From Trichomonas vaginalis G3 (lineage: Eukaryota > Parabasalia > Trichomonadida > Trichomonadidae), in the NCBI RefSeq assembly GCF_026262505.1, contig NC_067203.1, forward strand, positions 12,722,392 to 12,786,391: a DNA stretch of 64,000 nucleotides, written 5' to 3'. The notes under the pieces are model-generated. The model was not told the DNA's origin and did not search any database. It saw only the letters and a program-made list of their open reading frames with translations. Every line of letters starts with the position of its first letter. The first letter of the stretch is position 1. Below are positions 49,179 to 57,702 of the stretch, piece after piece. Made by a program: the position numbers and the translations under genes.

Positions 49179-50133
49179 TCGTCATTTTCAACTTCTTTAG
49201 CATATTCGTCAGGAGTTGTCTTATATTTGTTAGGAACTGTCTTTGAAAGTATACCACCTTGAACTTTGACAAGTTTGAAACGAGGTCTGACAATAGTAGT
49301 TTTATCTTCTGCTTGCAGTCTGTACATTTTGCCATGTTTGCCTAAAACTTCATAATATTCTCTTGTATACTTTCTTCTATTTTTACGAACACGAATGCGA
49401 GTACCTGTCGGGTTCCCATTGTTGTCATAGTCAATAGTATTTTCATATGGGTCGCGTTTAGGTATTTCTATTTTTACTTTGTCACCTTTCTGAAGTTTGA
49501 AGCCCGGCATTCTTTCTTGTTTGTCTCTTTTGACTAAACTATTAAATATATAGTCTTTCTCTAAGTCGGGGTTGTTTTTCATTTCTTCGGGGAGTGGTTT
49601 CCCAAACCTTTTTGTTTACGGTTATTGTAAATATTTAAAACTTGTCTCATCTTTGCCATGGAGAAGTGTCTATACTTGTCGTCATATGACATTTCATTTG
49701 CTTCACCACCTTGTGGTTGGTTTAAGTCTCTTAACATTTTTATACAACCGTCAATGACACCAAGAGCAGAATGGTTTTGGTCGACAATGAAATATTGGTT
49801 TACATTTTTTGAACGCAGATAGTTTTTTACATCATCTGATTTGAAAGAACTTTCACAGTCAGATGTCAGTTTTGTTGGATGGTATTTGTCAACGAATATT
49901 GTCAAAGCAGTTTTCACATCTAAAATATTTTTGGACCATAATGGTATGGCTTCACAGTATCTTGTGTTTTGACCGACAAATATTAGCCAGTATGGTGGTC
50001 CATCTGTTCTAACTCTCGGAATGTTTTCCAAGATATCCATAAACCAAGCATTTGGTGTTGAACTAAAGATTTTTATCATGAGTGCTTTCTTTGTCGCTTT
50101 AGAAACATAGGGGTCCTTGTTCGGATTCGTCAT
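49175..50133 (-). pseudogene. Retrovirus-type integrase (Maverick c-integrase), frameshifted
   Basis: An N-terminal ORF (49579-50133, 184 aa) carries the RNase H-fold core: Asp33 (WFMDILENI), Asp92 (KLTSDCESSF) and, 35 residues later, Asp128 in HSALGVIDGC, where most DDE integrases have Glu. It ends NHSPKK. A second ORF (49175-49582, 135 aa) begins MKNNPDLEKDYIF and has the basic SH3/chromodomain-like tail (RIRVRKNRRKYTREYYEVLGK). The usual family sequence runs straight from one to the other. The 4-bp ATGA overlap and one missing base near 49590 show a single frameshift. It could also be translationally coupled, but a lost base is simpler. Confidence 0.8.
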
Positions 50134-50150
50134 TTTTTACCCTATAAGAA
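50134..50150. promoter_or_regulatory. 17-bp bidirectional start region
   Basis: TTTTTACCCTATAAGAA is all that separates the ATGs of the integrase (minus) and the 133-aa gene (plus). It reads TTCTTATAGGGTAAAAA the other way, again giving an AT motif close before each ATG. Confidence 0.5.
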
Positions 50151-50552
50151 ATGGGTTTATTTGGCGCATTAGCAGGAGTTGCATCTAGATTTTTACCCGC
50201 AGTGGGAACAATAGCCAGAGGTGCATTTGGAATTGGAAGGAAGATTTTGAGTACATTAGGTATACTGAAAGAGAAAGCACAACCTATTATACAAACTGTA
50301 CAGAAAGGTTGGGATGTAGCACGAGATGCAGCAAATCTTATTCCAAATCCTGAAACAAGAGGAAAAGTTCAAGGATGGATGGACAATGTAGGAAGACAAG
50401 CAGGAAACTATTATAACAAAGCAAATGACTACTATAACCAAGCAGGACACTATATGGACCAAGGTGAAAGATTCTTTAACAGAGGATATAACCATGCACA
50501 ACAGTGGGTAAACAATAACCAACCGCAACCGCCTCAAACGTGGGGAATGTAA
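50151..50552 (+). CDS. Maverick hydrophobic/amphipathic protein (133 aa)
   Basis: Starts MGLFGALAGVASRF, a possible myristoylation site followed by a Gly/Ala-rich hydrophobic helix (about 1-40). A helix with KEKAQPIIQTVQKGW comes next, and the C-terminal half is rich in Tyr/Asn/Gln (YYNKANDYYNQAGHYMDQG) with a Pro-rich end. Its layout is like the 80-aa protein: amphipathic N-terminus and polar tail. A role as a membrane-active or minor virion protein is inferred from composition only. The frame and start are clear. Confidence 0.7.
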   Translation: MGLFGALAGVASRFLPAVGTIARGAFGIGRKILSTLGILKEKAQPIIQTVQKGWDVARDAANLIPNPETRGKVQGWMDNVGRQAGNYYNKANDYYNQAGHYMDQGERFFNRGYNHAQQWVNNNQPQPPQTWGM

Positions 50553-50570
50553 AGTTTTTTTTGAGATGAA

Positions 50571-50723
50571 ATGAACAATGCAGCATTGAGACAAATGGGT
50601 TCAAGATGGATTTGTCGACTTCCAGCAGTTACACAACGTGTTTGTCAAGTTCTTCCTATACCTCAGGAAGTTTTAGACCGACTTAAAAAACCTAAACAAC
50701 CAGTTGAAAACAAACCAAACTAA
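50571..50723 (+). CDS. Small basic protein (50 aa)
   Basis: A short ORF placed neatly between two same-strand genes. The ATG is preceded by GTTTTTTTTGAGATGAA, almost the same leader as the next gene (TTTTTTTACTGAGATGAA). Arg/Pro/Val-rich with two Cys. The shared leader and exact fit into the gap are the support for calling it; no homologue is recognised. Confidence 0.55.
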   Translation: MNNAALRQMGSRWICRLPAVTQRVCQVLPIPQEVLDRLKKPKQPVENKPN

Positions 50724-50742
50724 ATTTTTTTACTGAGATGAA

Positions 50743-51327
50743 ATGACCGAAGAAGTTGAAACGGTAGATTTGACACCACAAACAAAAAGTTCAGAACCAT
50801 TGTCAAAACCTGTCAAAGAACTTACAGATGAAGAGAAAAATTCAATAATAGAAAGTGCCAGGTCTGGAAATGCAAACCCTAACTATAAAGTCACTTTTCA
50901 TAGAAATGGAACGGCTAGTATCTCAAAAAAGAAACAGACTCTCACAAATAAAATATTGAAGTCTGAAGGAGCTTTCGAGACAACAGATGGAAAAGTTTAC
51001 TTCACTGACCAACAGTTCATTATAGAACATCTCATTGACTTAGAGTCGAAATATTCTAAACTTTACAACAAACACAAAAAGTTGAAAGGAAAACAAAAAC
51101 AAATGGCATATGATATTTATGAAGATGTTGACAACACAACCATACCTGCAAGTGAGGTAAAGTCAGAGGAACCGAAAAGTGACGAAAAACAGATAGAAGA
51201 AGGTGAGCCAAAAACTGAAGATAAACCAAAACCAAAGTTTAGTTTGGAAAATAAACCAAGTCAACCTTCATTAGCTGGTATGGGTTGGCGTCAAAGACTT
51301 TTGGCAGCGGGTGGTTACGTAAAGTAA
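50743..51327 (+). CDS. Maverick hypothetical protein, Lys/Glu-rich (194 aa)
   Basis: A hydrophilic, likely partly disordered protein. Residues 50-115 form the most ordered part (KVTFHRNGTASISKKKQ, then a helix YSKLYNKHKKLKGKQ). An acidic PKSEE/EGEPKTEDKP stretch follows, and the C-terminus MGWRQRLLAAGGYVK is hydrophobic. No domain is recognised. The leader shows the T-tract motif. It is the last of three same-strand genes before the HNH block. Confidence 0.7.
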   Translation: MTEEVETVDLTPQTKSSEPLSKPVKELTDEEKNSIIESARSGNANPNYKVTFHRNGTASISKKKQTLTNKILKSEGAFETTDGKVYFTDQQFIIEHLIDLESKYSKLYNKHKKLKGKQKQMAYDIYEDVDNTTIPASEVKSEEPKSDEKQIEEGEPKTEDKPKPKFSLENKPSQPSLAGMGWRQRLLAAGGYVK

Positions 51328-51357
51328 AGGAAAAACATTTTTTTATTTTTATTTGAA

Positions 51358-51477
51358 ATGTACGCTGAGTTTGTTGGAGAAGACCGTTGGGAAACTTGTT
51401 TGTTAGATGAGAAATATGAAATGGCATACCATTTAAAACAAAATATTTTTAAAAAATATTTTTTTATTTTATTTGAA
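51358..51477 (+). pseudogene. Internally deleted duplicate of the HNH gene
   Basis: The first 21 codons and leader are the same as those of the HNH gene at 51478. After the GAAATATGAAAT segment the sequence jumps to ATGGCATACCATTT, which matches the end of the full gene (about 52046) and its downstream T-tract. It is therefore a tandem HNH copy that has lost its middle. By chance it is in frame with the following gene, giving an apparent 234-aa fusion. Confidence 0.7.
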
Positions 51478-52062
51478 ATGTACGCTGAGTTTGTTGGAGA
51501 AGACCGTTGGGAAACTTGTTTGTTAGATGAGAAATATGAAATTCACTGTTGTGAGTCATTTGAAGTCAGAAACAAAAAGACAAAAAGAGTTTTAAGCGGA
51601 TGGGAGCGAAATGACGGATATGCTATTATGAAGATGAGTGGAAAAAACTATTTTAAACATGTTGTCATTGCAACTCATTTTATACCGAACCCTAACAATT
51701 TACCTTTTGTAGACCATATAAACCATATAAGAAACGACAATAGACTTGAAAACTTGCGTTGGGTCACTTGTTCTGAAAACAATAAGAACATAGGCAAATT
51801 TAGAGATATTGTATTCGAATTTGTCGACGAACTAGAAGATGAAACAATTGAAATTACAGACTATGGTAAGCATACGTTTGAGTTTTACTACTATAGCGAA
51901 GAACAAGACTCTTTCTACTTTTATACCGGCGTAAACTATAGGAAATTACAAGTATGTTTTACTAAGACGGGCTATGCTTATGTAAACACTAGAGATACAG
52001 ATGGAAAATGCGTTCAAATACTTCTTAACAAATTCAAGAAGCTATATGGCATACCATTTTAA
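51478..52062 (+). CDS. HNH endonuclease, NUMOD4/HNH_3-like
   Basis: A 194-aa protein. Residues 20-60 (YEIHCCESFEVRNKKTKRVL..., a NUMOD4-type strand pattern) lead into the HNH core VVIATHFIPNPNNLPFVDHI, ending NRLENLRWVT with the DHIN...N...NLRW signature. A C-terminal region of about 80 aromatic-rich residues may give site specificity. Such genes are homing-type endonucleases that copy themselves into target DNA; here it sits directly before PolB. The start at 51478 is preferred over the in-frame duplicate at 51358 because it has its own complete leader (TTTTTTTATTTTATTTGAA). Confidence 0.78.
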   Translation: MYAEFVGEDRWETCLLDEKYEIHCCESFEVRNKKTKRVLSGWERNDGYAIMKMSGKNYFKHVVIATHFIPNPNNLPFVDHINHIRNDNRLENLRWVTCSENNKNIGKFRDIVFEFVDELEDETIEITDYGKHTFEFYYYSEEQDSFYFYTGVNYRKLQVCFTKTGYAYVNTRDTDGKCVQILLNKFKKLYGIPF

Positions 52063-52090
52063 AACAGTATATTTTTTTATTTTTATAAAA

Positions 52091-54237
52091 ATGCCCCCAT
52101 ATAGAATGGATAGAAGGTCTGCTAGAATAAAAGCAGAGTTAGAAAGATATGGTTGGAGAGTTTCAAAGAAGTTTAAATATAGGAAGGGAAGACCCATAAA
52201 AGTCTATGACAAACTGGCTGGTCTGACCTACGAAATGGATTTGGAAACAGCACGTGCAAATTATCCAAACAGACTAGAGAGGTTAGAAGAAGAACGTCTT
52301 ATGGACATGCCTTTCGATGTTAGTGAACCTCAAGTTGAAGGACACGACGGCTTTGCCAGATTCTACTGGAAACATGACGAACAATTGCATCCTTTGAGAA
52401 GGAAAAAAGGAGGTGAAGATGCATGCTCCCATGGAAAGAACAAGATATGCATATGAGAAGTATCGTGAAGTTAGAAGTCAAATTACATCTGGTCGAACCT
52501 TTACAGTAAACTTTGACGAAGGAAAGAACAAAGAAGGCTTCATGGGTGTACTTGCTGCAATTCAAGACGGAAATAAGAAAGGATACAATCTCAGATACCA
52601 TAACAGATTTGGATGGTCACATTTACTATGCACATGGCAATGTCACAACAGCTGCAATGCTTCTTGACGCTTTCAAGACTACAAAGAGAGAACAAATGGT
52701 TGACTCCGACTCAGACATTTTGAATGCAATTGAAGGAATTGCAAGTGTCAAGTTCGAATGGTACCAACCTAACCCTCAAGCAGTCAGACAACATGCTGGA
52801 TACTTCCCGTTCATAAATAAGTCTGACATTGACTTGACAAGGTATGGAATTTACAATTCAATTGAAACAATTGTCAATGAACCTTGCATTCTTACATGTC
52901 TCAGGAACTCTGGTCTTGTTACAGAAGAGAAGATGAAGTATCTTGAGTCATGTGTGAAGACAAGGTACATTCTCAGAGGTCAATTGGCAAAAATTGCACC
53001 GTTGGCAAATGTCAATATCCGAGTCAACATACCTACAGCTAAAGGTTCTTCACATGACGACTATGTTGTTGACTTCAAATTGCCATGGTTGAAGATTGTA
53101 ATTGTCCACAACCACTTCATGTTGAACGAAAGTCTTACAAACCCATTGTTCGGAAAAGGCAAGTGCAACATTGTCAGAGCTGTTAACATTCTTTTCGAGA
53201 AAGGTTTGTTGGAACCAATTCCAGATGACAAGCTGACAGAAACTTTTGTACCAAAAGACGAAACAAACTTTTCACTGTTAGCAAGACCAAAAGTTGTTCC
53301 AGACAAAGTTCTAGTACAAAAGAAGTACACAATTCCACAAGGAGTTGGATTGTTCGGATACCAACCTGAACCAGAAGAACTTCCAATGAGGTTGCAAGAA
53401 CTTCAAGATGCTATAAACAAACTTCCATTGAGACATCCAATTGACGTCAAATTGTATTGGAGAGCATCTGAGTTAGGTCAGAAGGTTTTATATGAAACAG
53501 GTTGCTTCGACGATGTTTATGAGATAACAGGAGAAGTTTCTCAGAAGATAAGAGACTCACTTGAATTTCCACAAACTGGACCAATTGGTTGCGACAAGTT
53601 CGACTCAGATGAAAAGATATACTATGTCGACCTTAACGCTGCGTACATGAGGTTTGTCCAATATATCCCGACTGGAATTCCAAACGAAGATGGTGAGTTC
53701 CCGGGAAGGAACTATACAGTTGGAAAAGTCATACAACAACTGTATGATATTAGGAAAGCTTCAAACCCCAAACTTGCAATGACACTGAAATTGCTTATGA
53801 ATTCGACATGGGGATATTCCATTAAAAAACCTCAAAAGATGAAGAGTAAACACTATGAGAAGGTCGACAACTTTGTTGAAAGGTTTTCTCCTTTTGTTTT
53901 GAAGTACGAGTTCACCGAAGGTCAAAGTGGCTTAGTAACCACATTAAAACCTATTGTCGAACATTGGTCCTATCCTCAGTTCGCAAAAGCAGTCCTTGAC
54001 AACTACAACAAATTCTTCTCAGAGGTTAAATCCAAAGTGAAGGTTTACTACGAGAACATCGATGCACTCATGACGAACGAAGAAGGGTATAACAAACTCA
54101 TTGAAATGGGTTTAGTCGGTGAGAAGATGGGCTGTTTTAAGCTAGATAAGGTATTTTCCGAAGTTCATGTCCTCTCCAAGCGTAAGTACTGGGGTGTTAA
54201 AGAAGATGGTGAAATAGTTAAACATTGCATGAAGTAA
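52091..54237 (+). pseudogene. Protein-primed family B DNA polymerase (Maverick PolB), two frameshifts
   Basis: The N-terminal part runs from the ATG at 52091 (leader TATTTTTTTATTTTTATAAAA) in one frame to about 52415, in a second frame to about 52600, and in a third frame to 54237. The first break lies at an A-run (GGAAAAAAGG). The palm motifs are in the last frame: YYVDLNAAYM (motif A), KLLMNSTWGY (motif B), and YYENIDALM where YxDTDS is expected (motif C, first Asp replaced by Asn). No clear 3'-5' exonuclease motif is seen. Homologous enzymes copy Maverick DNA from a terminal protein primer. As it stands it cannot make full-length polymerase without frameshifting. Confidence 0.8.
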
Positions 54238-54244
54238 AAAATTT

Positions 54245-54352
54245 TTATTCGAATTTGAATCGGACAGGTCGAGTTACACCATTCTTGGTCTCAAACTCAT
54301 ATATAACCTGTTTGTCTGTATTTTCGTCGACTATGGCACGAGACACGAACAT
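54245..54352 (-). CDS. Small ORF (35 aa), uncertain
   Basis: A 35-codon ORF filling the gap between PolB and the GC-richer block. It begins MFVSRAIVDEN and ends with a basic VRFKFE, with no motif. It ends 7 bp from the PolB stop (convergent). Its ATG faces that of the 54383 gene with 30 bp between, sharing the AAAAAGTGTCATTT motif. It could be a remnant of a longer gene. Confidence 0.35.
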   Translation of the reverse strand: MFVSRAIVDENTDKQVIYEFETKNGVTRPVRFKFE

Positions 54353-54382
54353 TGACTAAACGGACAAAAAGTGTCATTTCGG

Positions 54383-54646
54383 ATGGTCACGCAGCCAATC
54401 GCATTCGAGCACTTCGAAGAAGCCTTACGTTCCAAGGAAGAGGGTGTCTGGTGCAAGGGAGAGGTCATGAGACTCTACGAGCAGTACATCCTCAATGCCT
54501 GGGAGGACAAATCGTCCTTGGATTGGCAAATCTACCAACTCCTCTGGGACGACCTCCTACGCAACTGGGATGACGAAAGAGTCCAATTCAAAGGTCGGGA
54601 ACTAATTTTGCAAATTGACCTTAATTTCACATACTTATCCAAATAA
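54383..54646 (+). CDS. Orphan acidic/aromatic small protein (87 aa)
   Basis: Helical, with several Trp residues (EDKSSLDWQIYQLLWDDLL). Codons favour C/G in third position, unlike the AT-rich genes around. The ATG is chosen because AAAAAGTGTCATTTCGG, with an Inr-like TCATT, directly precedes it; a GTG 4 codons upstream is not used. No family recognised. Confidence 0.6.
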   Translation: MVTQPIAFEHFEEALRSKEEGVWCKGEVMRLYEQYILNAWEDKSSLDWQIYQLLWDDLLRNWDDERVQFKGRELILQIDLNFTYLSK

Positions 54647-54695
54647 ACACCTAAATTTACTTGGGGTTTCCCCCTAAAATAAAATTTTTTTACTC

Positions 54696-55391
54696 TTAGA
54701 ACCACTCGAGGTTCTCCTTACGATTGTTGAGCTTGTCACCGTCAATGTGTCTGACCTTCGTCTTCTTGTTTGGATTTGGAACCCATTGAATTGCGACAAG
54801 CTTGCCCATGGAGATTGAACCGCGATTCCGAAGGGTAAGGTTCAAGTGTCCCAAGTTGTTGAGGACTGGGGTAAGAACCTTGCCGGTCTCCTTGTTGCGG
54901 ATTTTGTATGGGTAGGGTTGGGAAATTTCATAACTGTCATCGGCAACAAGGGTTGCCCAAACTTCCTTTTCTTCGTGTTTCTCTTCTTCTTCCTCTTCTT
55001 CTTCGTGTTCCTCTTCTTCCTCGAAAATTCCTTCTTCAATTTGGTGCTCACGAATTACGGTGTTGGAGGTTCTGTCCTTTCCGAGTACCTTCCAGATGGC
55101 ATCTATCTCTTCGAAGAAACGGTAGATGAGTCTGGCAAGGTCTCGGTTCTCTCTCGCGTAAATGCGCAAGGTTTCCGTCAAATCATTCAGGACTTTCTCA
55201 TTGGAAGCTTGGTTCATGAGGAACTCACCTTTAAGTCCCTTCATCTCTTCCATAAGACTACTTTGGAGAGTCTTAACGGTGTTTGTCAGATGAGCTTTCA
55301 AATTCAAAATTTGAATTTGAACTGGGCGCTTGTCTGGCAACATTGAAAGGACATCTGCCATTGTGTTCGGCTTCGGTGCTTGTTCGGACAT
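54696..55391 (-). CDS. HNH endonuclease fused to coiled-coil/acidic region
   Basis: A 231-aa protein. Residues 1-110 are helical (LNLKAHLTNTVKTLQSSL, TETLRIYARENRDL). About 118-145 is a run of Glu with His/Lys. From 146 on is a NUMOD4/HNH_3-like unit: YEISQPYPYKIRNKETGKVL, HLNLTLRNRG, LVAIQWVPNPNKKTKVRHI, then GDKLNNRKENLEWF. It has the same core as the gene at 51478 but is clearly diverged and has a different N-terminus. It belongs to the GC-richer block and has the TTCATTTTTTCG leader. Either a homing endonuclease or a domesticated DNA-binding derivative. Confidence 0.72.
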   Translation of the reverse strand: MSEQAPKPNTMADVLSMLPDKRPVQIQILNLKAHLTNTVKTLQSSLMEEMKGLKGEFLMNQASNEKVLNDLTETLRIYARENRDLARLIYRFFEEIDAIWKVLGKDRTSNTVIREHQIEEGIFEEEEEHEEEEEEEEKHEEKEVWATLVADDSYEISQPYPYKIRNKETGKVLTPVLNNLGHLNLTLRNRGSISMGKLVAIQWVPNPNKKTKVRHIDGDKLNNRKENLEWF

Positions 55392-55423
55392 CGAAAAAAT
55401 GAAGTGGTTTGAGAATGGCGGTT

Positions 55424-56008
55424 TTACTTCAAAAAGCTTGTTATGACGGTTAAGTCATACAACAAGTTTAAAATAATATCTTGTTCTTCTTCTGAACGTT
55501 TGTTGTCTCTTCCGATAAAAGTTTGGAACATGAGAACCAAAAAACGTTTTTTGAGATTGCGGAAGAGTTCAGGCAAACGTTCATATTCTGGATATGTTGG
55601 GAGCAGTTCAAAACATCTGAGCTGACTTTCGGACAAAATTGGGACAATGTCAGAAAATTCATCTTTGGTCGGACTGCTTGAAGGTAAGTCTCTTACATGT
55701 AAGTAGCTCTGGTAAAGTCTTCTCATTTCTGCTAACTTTTGGAGTATAGCTTCGTAGTTTAGAAGTTTTAATTTTAATTGTCTTATTCCACTCTTGACAT
55801 CTAAACGGTAACTATCCATGAGGTCAAGAGTAGCTTTGGTAGCTTTAAGTGGAGCTATCTGTTCCTTGACTTCTGCAATTTTGGTTGCAATTGTGATTTG
55901 AGCTCCTTCAAGTTCGCCGTCTATGTCGTTCTCAACACCTTCAACTATAGCTTGAAACTCTTCATCGGTCCATTGAGATTGGTGTGGGACGAATTTAACT
56001 TGCTTCAT
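55424..56008 (-). CDS. Orphan helical protein (194 aa)
   Basis: Predicted all-helical, with a coiled-coil-like middle (AQITIATKIAEVKEQIAPLK, LKLKLLNYEAILQKLAEMRR) and a C-terminal helical part (PELFRNLKKRFLVLMFQTFI). No known domain. The leader TTTCATTTTTTGA has the Inr-like TCATT 8 bp before the ATG. It lies on the same strand as, and 32 bp upstream of, the HNH gene. Confidence 0.62.
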   Translation of the reverse strand: MKQVKFVPHQSQWTDEEFQAIVEGVENDIDGELEGAQITIATKIAEVKEQIAPLKATKATLDLMDSYRLDVKSGIRQLKLKLLNYEAILQKLAEMRRLYQSYLHVRDLPSSSPTKDEFSDIVPILSESQLRCFELLPTYPEYERLPELFRNLKKRFLVLMFQTFIGRDNKRSEEEQDIILNLLYDLTVITSFLK

Positions 56009-56056
56009 TCAAAAAATGAAAAAAATGTTTTTACTCAAAGCGTGCCATATAGATGT

Positions 56057-56458
56057 TTACTGTAAAGGTACGATGTCGCCTTCTGTGTTTATGAAGAACG
56101 CCTGACCCGAGAAGCGTAAGAGTCCTCTGAGAATTTGGGCAATTCGTACAGTTGGGTTCTCTCTGTTTGGAAGTTGTATCCACGGACGCTTTGCAAAGAA
56201 CTTCAAGAGGGTTTCTTTCTTCATCTCTTTTATGTCGTCTACAGGAGTGTTTTTTGGTATTTGCAGGACAATTCCGGTGTCAATTTCAATTTTAAGCGCA
56301 CTTCTTCCAGACACCCAGCCTGCAATGGTCTTGTTTGACTTCAGATGGCTCAGGTAGTTCCTAACTAGCTCATTTATCTCTATAAGGTAGATTGCCTCAT
56401 CTGCTGGGTCTATGTCGGTCATTGTTTCAAGATCGGTCATTGTTTCAAGATCGGTCAT
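56057..56458 (-). CDS. Orphan protein with repeated N-terminus (133 aa)
   Basis: The N-terminus reads MTDLET twice and then MTDI, encoded by an 18-bp tandem repeat (TCAAGATCGGTCATTGTT) that runs into the minisatellite beyond the start. Any of three ATGs could be used; the first is listed. The body has a mixed alpha/beta pattern (SALKIEIDTGIVLQIPKNT, RIAQILRGLLRFSGQAFFI). No family recognised. The repeat has evidently spread into or out of the 5' coding region. Confidence 0.6.
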   Translation of the reverse strand: MTDLETMTDLETMTDIDPADEAIYLIEINELVRNYLSHLKSNKTIAGWVSGRSALKIEIDTGIVLQIPKNTPVDDIKEMKKETLLKFFAKRPWIQLPNRENPTVRIAQILRGLLRFSGQAFFINTEGDIVPLQ

Positions 56459-56851
56459 TGTTTCAAGACAAGTCTTTTATTGTTTCAAGACAAGTCTTTT
56501 ACTTTTTCAAGACAAGTCTTTTACTTTTTCAAGACAAGTCTTTTACTTTTTCAAGACAAGTCTTTTACTTTTTCAAGACAAGTCTTTTACTTTTTCAAGA
56601 CAAGACCCGTTATTTTTCAAGAAATTTTTGGTGTAAAGTTCTCAAATTTGAGAACAGTGGTCTTGCTTGAAGACGATACCCGTACTTTTTCAAGACAAGT
56701 CTTTTACTTTTTCAAGACAAGTCTTTTACTTTTTCAAGACAAGTCTTTTACTTTTTCAAGACAAGTCTTTTACTTTTTCAAGACAAGTCTTTTACTTTTT
56801 CAAGACAAGTCTTTTATTGTTTCAAGACAAGTCTTTTATTATTTCAAGACA
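56459..56851. repeat. 22-bp minisatellite, two arrays around an 18-bp perfect palindrome
   Basis: Direct repeats of TTTTTCAAGACAAGTCTTTTAC (unit 22 bp, core AAGACAAGTCTT an imperfect palindrome): about 7 copies at 56459-56605 and about 8 at 56681-56851. In the 75-bp spacer, GTTCTCAAATTTGAGAAC (56638-56655) is a perfect palindrome, close to the midpoint between the two divergent start codons. All frames through the arrays are open by chance. It may act as an origin, a regulatory region for both genes, or both. Confidence 0.8.
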
Positions 56852-57433
56852 ATGTCCGACGTACCACCAACCGAGCCCATTCCCAAGCCAGAAGAACCTA
56901 AAGCACCAGCCCCTGCACCTCAGCAACCTCAGTTCCAGCAAGTACCTCCACCAAATTACTACCAATTTCCACCTCAATGTTACTACCCACCACAAGGCTT
57001 CCCGAACTACCCTCCTCAGCCTATGCCTTACTGCCCTAACCCTTGGATGTTCATGTCAAACCCTCCACCCCAATTCCAATTCCAATCTCAATCCAAGAGA
57101 GACCAAGAGTTCGAGGAAGGTCTGAACCGTTTACGCAAAGAGTATGCCACAGCCCCTATGGAAGACGACAGGCTTTCAGTCTCTTCCCTCAAATCGACCG
57201 ATTCGACTCGTACCACAGATTCGGTTCGTGACCGTGAAGACTACCTCAAGCAGTCTGAGAGACTCTTCATCCTACAATCATTTACAGTTGGAGCTCTCAA
57301 GAACATGCGCAATTACGAAGGTCAGACACCAGCTGGAGACCGCAAAACAGACGTACTCGCAAGAGCCGTCCAGCTCGTCAAAACAAAGACTGAGATAGTC
57401 GACTTCATTCTTGCAGCTTGCCCATACAAGTAA
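56852..57433 (+). CDS. Orphan Pro/Gln/Tyr-rich protein (193 aa)
   Basis: Residues 1-85 are Pro-rich with PPQ/YPP repeats (YYPPQGFPNYPPQPMPY). Residues 90-193 are charged and helical (DQEFEEGLNRLRKEY; a Ser/Thr/Arg stretch; LFILQSFTVGALKNMRN). The longer open frame back to 56480 runs through the minisatellite and is not coding; the start is the ATG at 56852 just after the last repeat. C-ending codons are preferred. It is divergent from the 133-aa gene across the minisatellite. Confidence 0.65.
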   Translation: MSDVPPTEPIPKPEEPKAPAPAPQQPQFQQVPPPNYYQFPPQCYYPPQGFPNYPPQPMPYCPNPWMFMSNPPPQFQFQSQSKRDQEFEEGLNRLRKEYATAPMEDDRLSVSSLKSTDSTRTTDSVRDREDYLKQSERLFILQSFTVGALKNMRNYEGQTPAGDRKTDVLARAVQLVKTKTEIVDFILAACPYK

Positions 57434-57461
57434 AAAAATAAACAATTACGAGTTAAACTTT

Positions 57462-57662
57462 TTATTCTTTCTTTTCTGAGTTGTTTAGAGCTGGTTTCTC
57501 TTGTAGGAACCTTTCGTACTCTTCCATGGTCATGTAATTGCGAATTTGGTACGCAATTCCAGGTTCGTTGTTTTTGAACCTTACGTATGTAACGCTTCCA
57601 TCCTCCTCAGGGAAGTAAGCTGCTAACATCTGACCAAGTTTTCTCGGTGACTCGGAGCTCAT
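57462..57662 (-). CDS. Orphan small protein (66 aa)
   Basis: An acidic/polar protein with LGQMLAAYFPEEDGSVTYVR and YMTMEEYERFLQ. The leader AAAAAGTGACATTTTT directly precedes the ATG and repeats the motif seen before 57897 and 54383. Family not recognised. Confidence 0.55.
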   Translation of the reverse strand: MSSESPRKLGQMLAAYFPEEDGSVTYVRFKNNEPGIAYQIRNYMTMEEYERFLQEKPALNNSEKKE

Positions 57663-57702
57663 AAAAATGTCACTTTTTAAACGTTAAGTTTTTAGTCTTA
57701 TT

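Noticed and set aside
51358..52062. 234-aa HNH protein starting at 51358
   Set aside because: The first 40 residues are a deleted duplicate joined in frame by chance; the second copy has its own full leader and start.
56480..56851. N-terminal extension of the Pro-rich protein through the minisatellite
   Set aside because: All frames of the 22-bp repeat are open by chance, the reading is a frame-cycling repeat, and a good ATG follows immediately after.
56400..56860. CRISPR-like array
   Set aside because: Units are contiguous direct repeats without unique spacers, in a eukaryotic element.
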